A DNA stretch of 64,000 nucleotides from Pinus tabuliformis (Eukaryota > Streptophyta > Pinopsida > Pinales > Pinaceae), in contig CM062807.1 of NCBI GenBank assembly GCA_031772625.1, positions 1,153,365,007-1,153,429,006 of the forward strand, read 5' to 3'. Positions 24,101-35,477 of the stretch are shown piece by piece; within the stretch, counting starts at the first letter, position 1; every line of letters begins with the position of its first letter. The position numbers and the translations under genes were made by a program. The notes beneath the pieces were generated by a model. The model ran no database searches and was not told the DNA's origin. It saw only the letters and a program-made list of their open reading frames with translations.

Positions 24101-25311
24101 TGAAGTAGCCATACCCGAAAGCTGAGGAAAAGTGTTTGAGGGGATAACATTTTCATCATTGAGCTGCCATGTGTTGTTAACTGCTTTCCTCCCATTTGCA
24201 AATTTGTGAAAGAATTTTGTGTTATCATCACCTTCAAGTAGCCAAATTGCCCTACTTCTCAGTCTCCATGTCTCTTCTCTATCCTTCAAGATTTTGCCTC
24301 GAGAGGCATAGAGAGATTGCAACTTGTCCTTTTGATCAGGAGAGGTGAAGACTCCCCTCTTGTCATTCTCAATCACAGCGATCTCTGCTTCGGTCTCCCG
24401 GAGGATTCTATCATCCATCACTCTCTTGTTATGTGCCCAAGATTTTGAGAGTTTCTTCAATTCTTTTAGATTAGCCACAAAGCCTTCTGCAATATTCCCT
24501 CTAGCAGCAGGGGGGTGGGCCTGCCAGAAGGTCTTGACCATTTGAATATAGGAAGCCTCTTTTAGCCAGGAGGAGTTGAATTTAAAAGGACCCTTAGGCT
24601 TTTCTATCCTTCCTCTGATTTCAAAATAGATGGGCAAATGATCTGAAAGTCCTCCTGTGCCCACCCATTGCCTGAGGTTGAAACCTGAGCTAAGAAGGCC
24701 TTCCTTAATGAGGAAGCGATCTAGCCTTTTGGAAAGGTTGGCTTCCCCAACTCTGTTATTCCTCCAGGTGGGATGCAGCTTTGCTAAGGGAAGGTCCACC
24801 ATGCTGTGCGCTTCCAAAATGTGCTCAAAGAAGTCTGAGAGGAGGTCAGCCTGGGCATGGTGACCCCAGGATTCCGAGTGACCTATTGAGAAGTTAAGGT
24901 CCCCTCCCAGGATTAGAGGTTCCTTCCGGAGAATCTCAGAGCTCAAGAGTTTTTCCCAAAACTCAGTCCTCTGGTGACAAGGGGCATACACATTAATGAA
25001 CCTGATCTCAGAGTTCAATTCTGTTGAAAAAAGATCGGCCCCCAGGTGCCCAGGGCCACCCCAACAGTTATAAGCTTAGTGGTCTGAGAGTTGAAGCCTA
25101 GGGCCAAACCTCCAGATCTCCCGGATGCGTCAAGGGCCTGAAAAGTCCAGCCCGGGATCATCGAAACGAGCAACCCAGAGATAGCTTCAGCACTACCAAG
25201 GGTTTCTTGCAGGAAAATAATATCGACAGGGTCTGCCATGATCAATCTTCGGAAGGCTAGTTTCTTATCGGGCCTAGCTAACCCTCTACAGTTGAAAGAG
25301 AGAATCTTCAT
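21180..25311 (-). pseudogene. LINE ORF2: endonuclease, reverse transcriptase, RNase H
   Basis: It starts MKILSFNCRGLARPDKKLAF, an APE-type endonuclease, with FLQE, a GGDLN block and the LSDHLPI signature. RT follows, with SPGLDGW, LIPKSANPASFDDFRPISLC, KVDLSKAFDRV and the catalytic LLFVDDVLIF. A zf-RVT region (CCLCKSNNESVDHLFLNC) and an RNase H (YFDGSAQEQGCGGG, then RERNSAADSLSKEA) close it. Breaks: frameshifts in the T6 tract near 25020 and near 23390, and in-frame TAG codons at 23666, 22458 and 21423. After the last TAG the RNase H frame continues to TAA at 21180. ORF2 would nick target DNA and reverse-transcribe the RNA there. Confidence 0.9.
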
Positions 25312-27298
25312 AAGGGGGGTTCAACCGGGGCGTTCACTGCTCTAAGGGCCCTGTGGATAGTACTTTGCCTTCCTGAAGCTACATCCTCCCCGGCTTGAAG
25401 TTTAGCTTTGGACAGGGAAGAAGGTCTGCCTCGAGGGAGCTTTAGGGGAAAAGGAGTCGAATCAAGACCTATGCCTAACAGGTCCGGAACTAGGATCCTT
25501 GTCTTGGAATGAGTTGGGTAACGGGGAGGGGGGAGACCAGCTTCCTGAGCTGAGGAAGGGAGAGAGGGGGAGTCCGGAATGAATGGAGGGATGAGGGATT
25601 CAGAAGGGAGGGACAAAGGGAGAGGGCAGGTCGCAGGGGAAGGGGACTGAGACAGACCCGAATTAATCTTTACATGAGCAGATGCAGCAAAAGAAGCACA
25701 ATTTTGCGAGGAACAGGGGACCGAAGAGCTCTTACCCGGAATGCCCAATGCCCCTGCAGCCGCCCTTGCCCTGGTGAGCGGAGGAGAAGGAGGTCGATGC
25801 TGAGAATTAGCCCGCTTCTTTGAAGCCTCTTTGGGGTGAGTTCCTTGGACTGCCTCAGGGCGAGCTTGAGTCTCTGCCTCTCTTGGAGGGGGGGGATGTT
25901 CATTAGCTGGATGGTTGCTTGTCGGCATTCCCTTGCCTGTCTCCCCTGCCTTGGCCTTTGAGTTAAGAGGGCAGTCCTGAAAGAGATGGCCAACCTTATG
26001 GCACCTTCTGCAGCGGAAGGGCACCCCTTCATAATCCAGAATCTGCGATCTTGAAATGTTCCTCCATTGGAGAGTAATGTGCTCCTGTAATCCCTCCCTG
26101 GTGTCCAAATGCACCAAAATTCTTGCATATGCCATCATGCCAGTGGATAGATAGGCTTTGTCATGGTCTAAGTAAGTGCCTAAGGTATTTCCAATGCGGC
26201 GAAATACATCCTCAGACCAGAACTGGAGAGGGAGACCTGGTAATCTCACCCAAAGGGGGCCTGCTCCCAGGTGTTCGCTCTCTGGATCAAAGAGTGGATT
26301 CCATCTTCGCAACAAGACAGGAGCCTGTTCAATGTGCCACACTGATGAGAGGACCCAGTTAGTGTGCTCGGCTCGAGCAAATCTGAGCGCGAACCAACCC
26401 TTAACAAAGGTTTGAACGAAAGGGAGGTCAGCTAGATGATGGCCCCAGACTTCGGCTACCCATAGCTTCAGCCTGGCTGCTGAGTAGTTTCTACCTCGAA
26501 CTCTGCCAACCAGCACCTGATCTGCAGTTTCCATGGAGTCCCCCAACTGAATGTCCTCTCCCAAACAGAGGACTGCTTCTGTTGCCTTTGATCTTACGCA
26601 CCTCTGCTTCTTGTTAGGGCGGAGCCCTACCTCAGGATGAGCTTGTGGGGATCCCCTCGAAGGCTGAGCAGAGGGAGGGTTAGGGTTTGCGGCCTCCGAG
26701 GGATACCCTTCTGGGAAAGCTCCGGTAATCGGAAGAATTAGGGTGAAACTGCCTGATGGGGGAGCCGAGGTAAATATGGCCGCAGGGGTCCCTGTTGGAA
26801 GACCAAGGGAGCCGGAGGGAAGGTGTTTGAGCTAGCAGAAGGTAGATGAGAAGCAAAGTTTGAGGATGTGCCGGCCAGGGTGACTTCTGCAGTGCTGGAG
26901 ATAAGAATTTGGGCGGGCAGCGGCTCAGGGTCAGATGAGAAAGGCGGCCAGGAGGAGGTAAGCACAGGGTGGGTAGCTATCGAGCTCGAAGGGCCAGAGA
27001 AGGAGGGCAACGTTTCCAGTTCGTCTGAGAGCTCGTTGGAAAACCGATGCAGGATCGACGGGTTTGAGCGAGGTGTTGTCCAGATGGGGGTGCCCTCCAG
27101 GGGGTCCTCCGAATAATCTACTATATCCTCCATAACCGCTCCGACAAAACCGCGCCAGCTGCCGCCTCGAAAAATTCTTTGCCCGTCGTTGTTGAGGGAG
27201 CGAAGCAGGTGGGAAGAACGGGAGAGAGAGCTTAGGGGGAAGCCTACCCTTGACGGAGAACGGCAAAAAGGGTAACGGGGAAGGCCATACAGGGACAA
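25308..27298 (-). pseudogene. LINE ORF1: DUF4283 and CCHC zinc knuckle protein
   Basis: The 418-codon part (26564-25308) has a DUF4283-like domain (LWVAEVWGHHLADLPF and GPLWVRLPGLPLQFW blocks) and a zinc knuckle CRRCHKVGHLFQDC, then a Pro/Ser-rich C-terminal half. The N-terminal part (27298-26738) is in another frame and contains GGSWRGFVGAVMEDIVDY. The frames join near 26745, so one frameshift separates them. ORF1 binds the element RNA. Its stop overlaps the ORF2 start (ATGA at 25311-25308). Confidence 0.8.
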
Positions 27299-27551
27299 AG
27301 ACGGCCCACGGTCAAGACAGGATCCAAGTCACAGGGGCAAAGAACCTGTCAAAGCCTCAGGTTTCCAGCTTCAGGGAAACACCTAACCCTTGTCCGGTTG
27401 ATTCCATCGCCTCCTCCGAGCCTTTGCCATCGAGCCTCCTATTCTAAAAGATCCAGAAAATTTATTAATTAACCTATGAGGGGATAAATTACTTTTCCAA
27501 CCCTCAAGACACTTTACATCATGATTTTCATATTTTTTACATCTCAAGGAG

Positions 27552-28238
27552 GAAAACCCATTTGCAAAAGACCCTCACGGACTACCCATTTCTGCGACAC
27601 AAATATAATCCAGTAGACCAAGTAATTTGTAATAAAATAACCTAACCAAATAGTTAGGATTATTCCCAAATCACTTTTACATAGACTCGACCTAGAACAC
27701 TAGAACTCGTCTAAGATCTCAATGACAAAATTCATTCTGAATTTGAGGTAAAACTGAAAGAAAACTCTGTCGATCATCCGAGAATGGATCAGTCAGACAA
27801 AAAGAGTCCCAGAATGTAGATCGTCACCAGAAAAGTAGGTTTACCTAGCAACTACATACACGACATAGATCTGTTGAGATTATTTACATTATACACATGT
27901 AGAAAGGGTTTACATAACATCTTGGAAGTGAAACTGATGATATTTGTATGGCACGAACACATCGATCAAGCGTTATCCCTTTTGTGAAAAAAGGGGGTGT
28001 ACTGCTATGGATCGTTGACACGTAGTGGTCAATAAGGAGCATGCTTGAATTGGTGGATATCTCTGATTTGGTTAAGAGGGAGAGATGAGGTACCATAAAC
28101 TGCCTGTATGATGGTACTTCAGAAGACATCTTGGTCGGCCTTGATGATGTCTGGATCCCGAAGAGGGAGGGTATCAATGGTATTGTGGAGCTCTAACCTT
28201 GTAGATGATACCTAGATCCCTGAGGGATGGTGTCTTGG
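27552..28238 (+). mobile_element. Plus-strand Copia remnant, segment 4
   Basis: The first codons (RKPICKRPSRTTHF) may continue the frame cut at 17836. From about 27870 it matches, inverted, the A2 tail near 5060-4920 (for instance TAGATCCCTGAGGG and CTCTTCGGGATC blocks). It ends at the target site CTTGG of the Tat-like gypsy. Confidence 0.6.
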
Positions 28239-30557
28239 TGTTGTCACGTTCTGAAAACAGAGTTCCAGTTGTACAAAGAGTACCAAAGAACAGAGAAGTT
28301 TGCAGCCATCTTCCAAGCCACAAAAGCTCTCAAAGTTAAATCAGACCCTCTTCAATGAAAAGTGCTCGAAATAAGCTTTCCAATAGTAGGTGGAAGTCCA
28401 AAAATGGACTCCTGGATCAGAAGTTAGAGCAGATTGAAGATACATTTTGAAAGATTGAAAACAAAGAAAAAATGGCTAAGGGTCAGGCTCATCGCAAATT
28501 GCAATCGGGGCTTTTTTGAAGCAGCAACAGAGGAAAACAACGAAATCTGCGATCGACCAATCGCCAATATCGCACATTGCAAATAAGCGGGTCCAAGGCA
28601 CGGCATATCAGCTTATCGGCGGTTGGAGGTCCCACATGTCGGATTTCCTGTAATATCGGAGATCCTGCAATATCTACGATCAGCAATTCTGGACGGGACT
28701 ATGGTTAAAAGATTGCGAAGTGGAAAAGTCCCGATATATCGTAAAGTCACCGAGAGGGGCCGAAAACCAGTTAACAAAGAATTGCAGCGAAAAACCAAGG
28801 GCCAAGCACTAAAGGGGCCAATCCCGCAGATCGACGATCGCGGAAAGTAGGGTCCCTCCTCCGCCGAAGTCCCTCCTGACCTGCAATTGCGATAGGCGAG
28901 ACCCCTCCCGGAAGTGATATTTTATGCATCCTACTTTCTTGAAGTCTCACGTCCGAACAATCGGCAAGCTTTATGTAATATGGTAGGAAGGCCCTCTCCT
29001 ACACTCCGATTGCGATATCTTGTGTCGGCCCAATTGGCGCAAATCGGTGATCGCAAGTGTTAAGGGGAGTCTAAAGGCCCAAGCACCAGAGGACTAAGAA
29101 CCTGGTCATAGCCCCCGATCACATGAAGCAAAAGGGGCTAAAATGGATTGGAAGGCCCCATCCATGTAAAGATTGTTAAATGGAAAACCTCGATGTAATA
29201 ACTTTGCGACCAGGTAGTGCAGAACTTTAAAGGCGTGGTGGGTCGGCAACTGTGGCATTTAAGAAAGGAGATGGAGCATTCAAACTCGGCAAGGACTAAC
29301 CCAGAAAGACCCCTTGTGACACGAAACCAAGGTCGACGCTGACAGAAGTAAACGAAGACTTGGAAGCTCAAGAGGACTTGATTATCCAGCATGGTGCCCC
29401 ATACAGGGGGAAGACAAAGTACTGCCCAGGCAACCTTTGCTTCTGTACTATGGCATTAAACTAATAGATGATCACTCCCAGTTTTGAAGAACTAACAGTC
29501 CAAGCAATAAAGGCAAAGCGATGGGAACTGGCCTAGTGACATGGGAAACCAAACCATGGGCAAGCAACAACTTGAAGCAAAAGCGATCACAGGGATGGGC
29601 ATGGAGATATTTTGTTGGCGTGTTCATCTGCTCGATTGACCCGTTTTTTGTAATCATGTAATGTGTCAACCATTTAATGAGGCAATTAATCTTTTGTAAT
29701 GTTTTTGGGCCACAGAGCCATCCCTAGCCGAGACAGCTAGTCGATCTGACAGCTAAGACTCAGCTGAAGATATTTTGTTGTAATCAATGTTCAACGCTCC
29801 CCTCTCCAGATAAATAGGGGGAAGCAACACTTTACAAAGGTTCAAAAATCCTAAAGAAAAAGCTACATGTTATTTTCAGACTGTATGACTATATGATATG
29901 CATCTTTCGGAATATAAAGAAAATGGTGGTGATTCCCCCTTCGAGTACTACAGTATGTTCTCCCTCTGTTAAAATCCATTATGTTCATGTTTCTTCTCTG
30001 AATTCATGTAATCATAGCTGCTAGAAATATTTCAAACTTCCTCACAAATTCATTTGTATCGACTTGTTAATGCATGTGCCTGTATGGATTATTGAAATTA
30101 TATCTTTAAAATTGCGCTCCATGAATCATAGCACCTAGTCTCTCTTTTGTCCATTATATCCACCTGTAACTCAGATAAGTGTAGAAATTCTTGATGCTTC
30201 GAGCTCTATGTGTTAAGTATAGAATTCTTGATGCTTCAAGCTCTATGTGATGAGTTACTCCTCCTTATCCTCTCTCATTGCTCTGTCAAAGCTTATTAAA
30301 CTGTAGGTCCTTGAACTACTCGGCCTCCACTATTTTACGCATATATTTAAGTGAGTTGTATATGTAAAGAAGTACCAGAAATACATGGCTTACCCCTTTA
30401 GATGAATGAACCAACCCATGTTGTTTATTATTATTATTATATATATGTGTGTGTGATGTCTCCTATTTCCTGAGAATCATACGAGACACACAGACTCTAG
30501 ATGTGCCCAGGAACTAGTCTTGTAAGCAATCTAAGGCTATCTCTGGGAGCGACAACA
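28239..30557 (+). repeat. 5' LTR of the Tat-like gypsy
   Basis: 2319 bp, aligning over its whole length with 37032-39330. A promoter-like GATAAATAGGGGG lies near 29812. TTA/TA/TG microsatellites at 30428-30456 differ in length from the 3' copy. Confidence 0.9.
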
Positions 30558-30562
30558 TCTTT

Positions 30563-30580
30563 TGGCGCCGTTGTCGGGGA
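30563..30580 (+). other. Primer binding site (tRNA-Asp type)
   Basis: TGGCGCCGTTGTCGGGGA lies 5 nt past the LTR end. It is the form used by Tat/Athila elements, with one base unlike the common TGGCGCCGTTGCCGGGGA. Confidence 0.8.
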
Positions 30581-30751
30581 ACATATTGAAGGATTTTTCC
30601 CCTGGGATACGACAAGTTGAACACTCTTTGTGTAGGTGAGCAAAGGCGTTCTGATTACATCCACATCACCTTGGCGACTCCACAAACCCCATTATCATTT
30701 ATCATCCTGGCTTTTAAAAAGCCTCACACTCGCTCAGATACCTCTCAGTAG

Positions 30752-32302
30752 AAAACCTCGTTTGTATCTGACCCAGAGAAATTAATTTTCAAGAAAGTCT
30801 GGAAGGAGAAAACTCCTACTACCTATGCTACCATCTCATCAGTCTTTGAAGCTTCCTCATCCAGCTCCCAACCCACTGTTACTCACTACTCAGGATTTAC
30901 TCCTAAGACCCTTACATACCCTGCTTTCAGTCTAGCCACTCCAACCACTGTGGTTTTGGCCCAAGTTCCTCCAACAAATCTTAACCCCCCTCCATTAATC
31001 CAAATGGTTGTTCTAGGTTTTTTGTTGAATAAATATGCCCCTCTTGATTTACCTCAGCCCCTAAGTGTTATGCCCCAGGACTACCTAAAGCTTCTGCCTA
31101 GGTTCAATGGGGAGGATGAAAAAACTGCACAGAGACACATTGAAACCTTTTGTGCTTTTGTTGAGAATCTAAATGTAGAACAACTGGATGTGGTCCTAAG
31201 ACTCTTCATATAATCCCTTGATGGAGAAGCCAGAAAATGGTTTAAAGCCCTACCTAATGCCTCCATCACTACCTGGGAGGAACTTAAAAACTCTTTCACA
31301 CAAAAATGGGGTGAAAAGAGAAATCATGAGTACCTCCTCACAGAGTTTAATGCTATAAGGAAGAAGCCGAAAGAGGACACTTCAAAATTTATAAAAAGGT
31401 TCAATAAGCAGTATAATAACTTGCCGGGAGCCCCAAGGGTTAGCTCAGTTGATCAAAATCAGTGCCTCGCCGTTCGGGAGGTCACAAGGTCCATTCTACC
31501 CAAAGCCCTTGGGGTTAGGCCTTGCTAGTGGGCCGCGGGGCTAGATTCCCTTCAGGGTCGATTAGCCCAGATTTTCTGTGGACGTAGCGACCACTTGTTG
31601 ACCAAGATGTTCGTGAACCACAACCAAAAAAAATATAACCTGTCGGGTGAGATAAAGCCTCCTCCAACTGTTGCTTGCATAGCTTTTTTGGGAGCCTTTG
31701 AATCCGACTTTGGTTTTACCCTAAGAGAAAGGAAATCTCTCACTTTAGATCAACTCCAAGTCGATGCTCTGGAGGTGGAAGCAAATTTCACCTCGACAGG
31801 GAAGTCAAGAGGAAAGCAGGAACCTACTGAGAATAAAAGGGGGAAAGAAGAAGCATCCTCCTCCGGTCAAGCTAAAGAATCACCAAATCTGAAGTGGGAT
31901 GAACTAGATAAACTCATCAAGAGTTTATCACATAAGGTTGGAAAGCTTGAACTTGAGAACAAGAGTCTCCCCAAACAGAATGCTCAAGGCAACAACCAGG
32001 GTTATAACCCACAATACAGAAGGCCACCATTGCAGATACTTCCAAGGGAAAGAAAGGAACAACTCAATCAAATCCATCATCCTCTATATTTAGAAGATGA
32101 TCCCGATGAACAATCGTTGGATACACATGAGATGCAGGGAAACTTGTATTCCGCTTTCTCTGAAGAAGAACATGAAAAAATGGCTCACCAAGGGACTAGT
32201 CATGATAGAGAAGCAGCAGCAAATGAGGAGGACATAGATTATTATTATAAACAGTTTGCGGATTTCATGCAAGCACAGCTACACCGAAAGTATGATCTAT
32301 GA
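30752..32302 (+). pseudogene. Tat-like gypsy gag, interrupted by a SINE
   Basis: The frame opens after a TAG at 30749 and shows the retrotransposon gag core: DYLKLLPRFNGEDEKTAQRH, then SLDGEARKWFKALP, then WEELKNSFTQKWGEKRN. A TAA at about 31211 replaces a sense codon inside the core. At 31431 the frame is broken by a SINE and resumes in the same frame at 31634 (GEIKPPPTVACIAFLGAF). The C-terminal part is charged and Gln/Lys-rich. Gag forms the particle. The SINE and the stop make this copy null. Confidence 0.85.
31431..31633 (+). mobile_element. tRNA-derived SINE inserted in gypsy gag
   Basis: About 200 bp with a tRNA-like head: A-box-like TTAGCTCAGTTGATC at 31440-31454 and a B-box-like GGCTAGATTCCC at about 31539-31550. 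An A-rich tail ACCAAAAAAAA lies at 31623-31633. It is flanked by a direct duplication of the gag target with a few differences: TATAATAACTTGCCGGGAG at 31412-31430 and TATAACCTGTCGGGTGAG at 31634-31651. The tail and orientation fit LINE-mediated retroposition in plus orientation. Removing the insert and one duplication restores the expected gag reading. Confidence 0.8.
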
Positions 32303-32644
32303 TTTTCAAGAAAGAGGACAAGGGAACCGGGACAACAAGGGGGAAATGCTCCCCAAGATATTTCCCCAGTGCCAAATGAAGGGAAAGGTAAGCTGAATCC
32401 TGACTCATCCCAGGTAAAAGTCTCCTCAAATAAGGAAAGCAATAGTTCCGAGGAACACACAGAAAGGAAGGCACCTGTTCTGCTAAAAACCACCAGTGGT
32501 AAGTAAGGAGAAGTAGAGCCAGGAGGTATAGATAAGGGCCAACCTACATTCAATCTTCAAAGGGAGCTCGAAAGGGTAAAGATTCATGTCCCCCTGATTG
32601 AACTTCTAAAGCAACCTACTTATAAAGCTCAAGTCTCTCAGTTC

Positions 32645-33070
32645 ATGCTTCCATCCACCTCTTCACCTACGCATGATTGTTTAAACCTTCAAGAAGAAAG
32701 GCCAATGGTTGTTTTTGGGTCTCATGTGGAAGAACTTGATCCTTCTACTGCACCCTTCTATGTGACCCTAGTAATCCATGACCTCTTATTACATAATTGC
32801 ATGTTGAACTTCGAAGCCTCGCACAACCTCATGCCCTTAACAGTGATGGAATAGCTTGGCTTGCAAATCACCAGGCCCTACAAGGACCTATACTCCTTTG
32901 ACACTAAGAGGGTCAAATGCTTGGGAATGATAAAGGACCTAGTGATGAACCTAGCTCAAATCCCTGTGAAGAGTGTAGTAATGGACATAGTGGTGGTCGA
33001 TATTCCCCCTCAGTTCGGCATGCTCCTATATAGGTCTTGGGTTCCAAGGTGGGGGGCTCTATCAAGTTAG
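32645..33070 (+). pseudogene. Gypsy protease domain, catalytic site lost
   Basis: Aspartic protease of the Tat type, with FYVTLVIHDLLLHNCML before the active site and a QFGMLL flap-region block near the end. The catalytic D-S/T-G-A is NFEA here, so the aspartate and glycine are gone. A TAG at about 32852 and a frame change at 33037 follow. Confidence 0.75.
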
Positions 33071-34863
33071 ATCTAACTTATGCCACTATCCCCACTTTTG
33101 GAGGCAAACAAAGGAGGTTGTGCAAAGGGTATAGATTTGTAAAAAAAGTGACCCCAGCTAAAGGCTCAAAAAACTCCCTAGTGCATGGAAAAGAAAGCGA
33201 CCTCTCCTGCCTGTTCCTCAAAGAAGATGAGACCATCTTAGAAGAAACATCAATACACCTAACAAGGCAGTTAGAACACCAGCACACAAATGAAAACGAA
33301 GTGTGGAAATTATACTTTAACGGAGCAAATTCCAAAGAGGGAAATGGAGCAAGAATATTGTTGGTATCTCCGAAGGGCAGCCTGATACCCCTCTCATTCA
33401 AGCTGGAGTTTGAGGCAACCAACAACGTGGCGGAGTATGAAGCATTGCTCCTTGGGCTACAAACAGCAAAGAATATGAATATTGAATGCCTAACGATCTA
33501 TGGAGACTCTGAGCTGGTTGTAAGGCAGATCAGAAATCAGTGCCAGGCCAAACACCCCAGATTGAGGACTTATCGGAATGAAGTGTGGGATCTAATTGAT
33601 AACTTCTTCCTGGCCTTTAATATCCAATTTCTGCCCAGAGAAGGAAACATAATGGTTGATTCCCTTGTTGTAGCAGCAAGCAGTTTCAAGCCCCCTCAAA
33701 ATCCGCTCCTCAGGTATGAGGTGGAGGTCAGATACAAACCCTCTATACCTGATAATGTCAAGCACTGGCAGGTATTCGAGGACGACGAGCAGGTGAAACG
33801 ATTTATAGAAGTCGTTGGGGAGTTCGCTAACTCAACCATCGACCAAGAAGAGGAAAAAGAGGTTAATCAAGAAACCACTTCCTGGGAAGACACAGTGGCT
33901 GGATGCAAAATTCTACAACTAAAAGGGAATACCATTCCTCGCGGACTAGTCCCACTGGAAAGATTATTTAATAAGGACGACATAACCTCCAAACAAATGG
34001 CTTCGAAGATGGACGAACAAGTAGAAGAGTGCAATATCGGCTCAGAGGATGAACCCCAGATGGTCAGGCTATCAAAAGGAATCCCCTTGCAATATAAACA
34101 AAGGTATTTAAATCTATTCAAAATCTACAAGGATGTTTTTGCTTGGTCTTATGAGGATCTAAAAGCATTTGATACTAACATCATACAGCATAAGATTCCT
34201 TTAAAGAGTGGAATAAAACCATGCAAGCAGAAGCTCAGGCATATTAATCCACTCTTACTCCCCTCCATTGAAAAAGAAGTGAGGAAACTTCTACAGGCCA
34301 AAATCATAGTGCCTTTAAGGTACTCGGAGTGGGTGGCCAACTTAGTCCCAGTCCGAAAAAAGAATGGAGAAATAAGGCTATGTGTAGATTTTCGGAATCT
34401 AAACAGGGCGTCGTTGAAAGACAACTACCCGCTGCCTAAGATGGATTATATATTGCAGAAGGTGGTTGGCTCAGTCAGAATGTCCATGATGGATGGGTTC
34501 TTTGGTTACAACCGAATAACAGTCCACCATGATGATCAGAAGAAGACTGCTTTCACCACCCCGTGGGGAACATTCATATATGCTCGCATTCCTTTCGGTC
34601 TTATTAATGCAGGGGCCACGTTTCAGAGAGCTATGGATATAGCTTTTGTAGGCGAGCAAGACAAGTTCGTGGTTGTTTATTTGGATGATATCACAATCTT
34701 CTCTAAGACTGATGAAGAGCACATCCTCCACTTGAAGCTCACCTTTGAGAAATGCAGGAGGTATGGTCTTTCTTTGAATCCCAAGAAATCTCAGTTCGCC
34801 CTGAGTGAGGGGAAGCTACTAGGACACATAGTAGCGCAAGGAGTGAAGATCGACCCTAAATGA
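33037..34863 (+). pseudogene. Gypsy pol part: RNase H upstream of reverse transcriptase
   Basis: 608 codons. Residues about 88-220 form an RNase H (WKLYFNGANSKEGNGA, NNVAEYEALLLGL, IYGDSELVVRQI, and a final MVDSL). The first catalytic aspartate is Asn; Glu and the other Asp residues remain. Residues about 390-608 form the RT: KIIVPLRYSEWVANLVPVRK, then LCVDFRNLN, then the catalytic YLDD in VVVYLDDITIFSK. The frame stops at TGA 34861-34863 just before the next RT block (VEAISHIPLPR). Having an archaeal-like RNase H before the RT, in addition to the usual one after it, is notable. Confidence 0.85.
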
Positions 34864-35477
34864 GTCGAAGCCATCAGTCATATTCCTCTACCCAGAAATA
34901 AGAAATAGGTCCAAGCAAAAAAAGGGGAGAATAAATTTCTTGAGGAGGTTCATACCCAACTATGCAGAAATAGTCAAGGGTATTACAGAGTCCAGACATG
35001 CTTAAAAAGGAAAATGAAGTCAAGTGGAGCCCTGCCCCCCGAGATTCTTTTATTATAATTAAAGAAGCTTTGGCTGAAGCCCCGGTACTAGTCAGCCCCG
35101 ACTATTCAATGCCTTTCTATATCTTTTCTTTTGCTTCTCTGCATACTATTGTCGCAATTCTGCTACAGAAGAATAAAGATGGTTATGAATAGCCCATCGC
35201 CTTCTTCAGCCAAGTCCTGAGGGATGTTGAGCTAAAATATAACATCTTGGAGAAACAAGCCTATGCACTAGTCAAGGCTTTGAAGGCATTTCGTATGTAT
35301 GTGCTACAATCGGAAATCACAGCATTTGTCCCAACGACAGCAGTCAAGGACATCCTGGTGCAAGGAGACAGCGAAGGAAAAAGGGGTAGGTGGATAGCAA
35401 AGATACAAGAATATGAGTTAGACATCAAGCCTACTAAGCTCATAAAAGGCCAGGGGTTGGCCAAGGTTTTATCATAA
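34864..35477 (+). pseudogene. Gypsy RNase H (canonical, after RT)
   Basis: Disrupted just after the RT (two stops and an indel before 34998), then SPDYSMPFYIFSFASLHTI and IAFFSQVLRDVELKYNILEK, which are the Ty3 RNase H. A TAG sits between them at about 35190 and a TAA at 35475-35477. Confidence 0.75.

Larger units (their letters stand above)
20900..27440 (-). mobile_element. L1-type LINE with RNase H, degraded
   Basis: The minus-strand non-LTR retrotransposon has two ORFs: ORF1 (nucleic-acid binding) and ORF2 (endonuclease, RT, zinc finger, RNase H). The 3' UTR runs from 21180 to about 20900 and ends near TCTTTAATGAAAATTA; a clean poly-A tail and a target duplication are not obvious. The 5' end is placed near 27440 by the loss of GC-rich LINE sequence. 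The element lies in the AT-rich unclassified insertion. Both ORFs are disrupted, so the copy is dead. Confidence 0.85.
17837..27546. mobile_element. Unclassified TG...CA insertion, carrying the LINE
   Basis: Begins TGTTGTCGCACAAAG and ends ...TTTTTTACATCTCA. AGGAG flanks both ends (17832-17836, 27547-27551) and the Copia sequence appears to resume beyond it. Minus the LINE it is about 3.2 kb without domains, so it could be a long solo LTR or a non-coding LTR element. The ends are poorly inverted relative to each other and the 5-bp flank match could be chance. An inverted repeat GTTGTCGC/GCGACAAC lies at its left end. GC-rich 18905-19490 holds open frames on both strands that I do not regard as genes. 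Confidence 0.35.

Noticed and set aside
31440..31550. A functional tRNA gene
   Set aside because: A-box- and B-box-like motifs are present but the fold is not a tRNA cloverleaf, and the insert has an A-rich tail and target duplications. It is a SINE.
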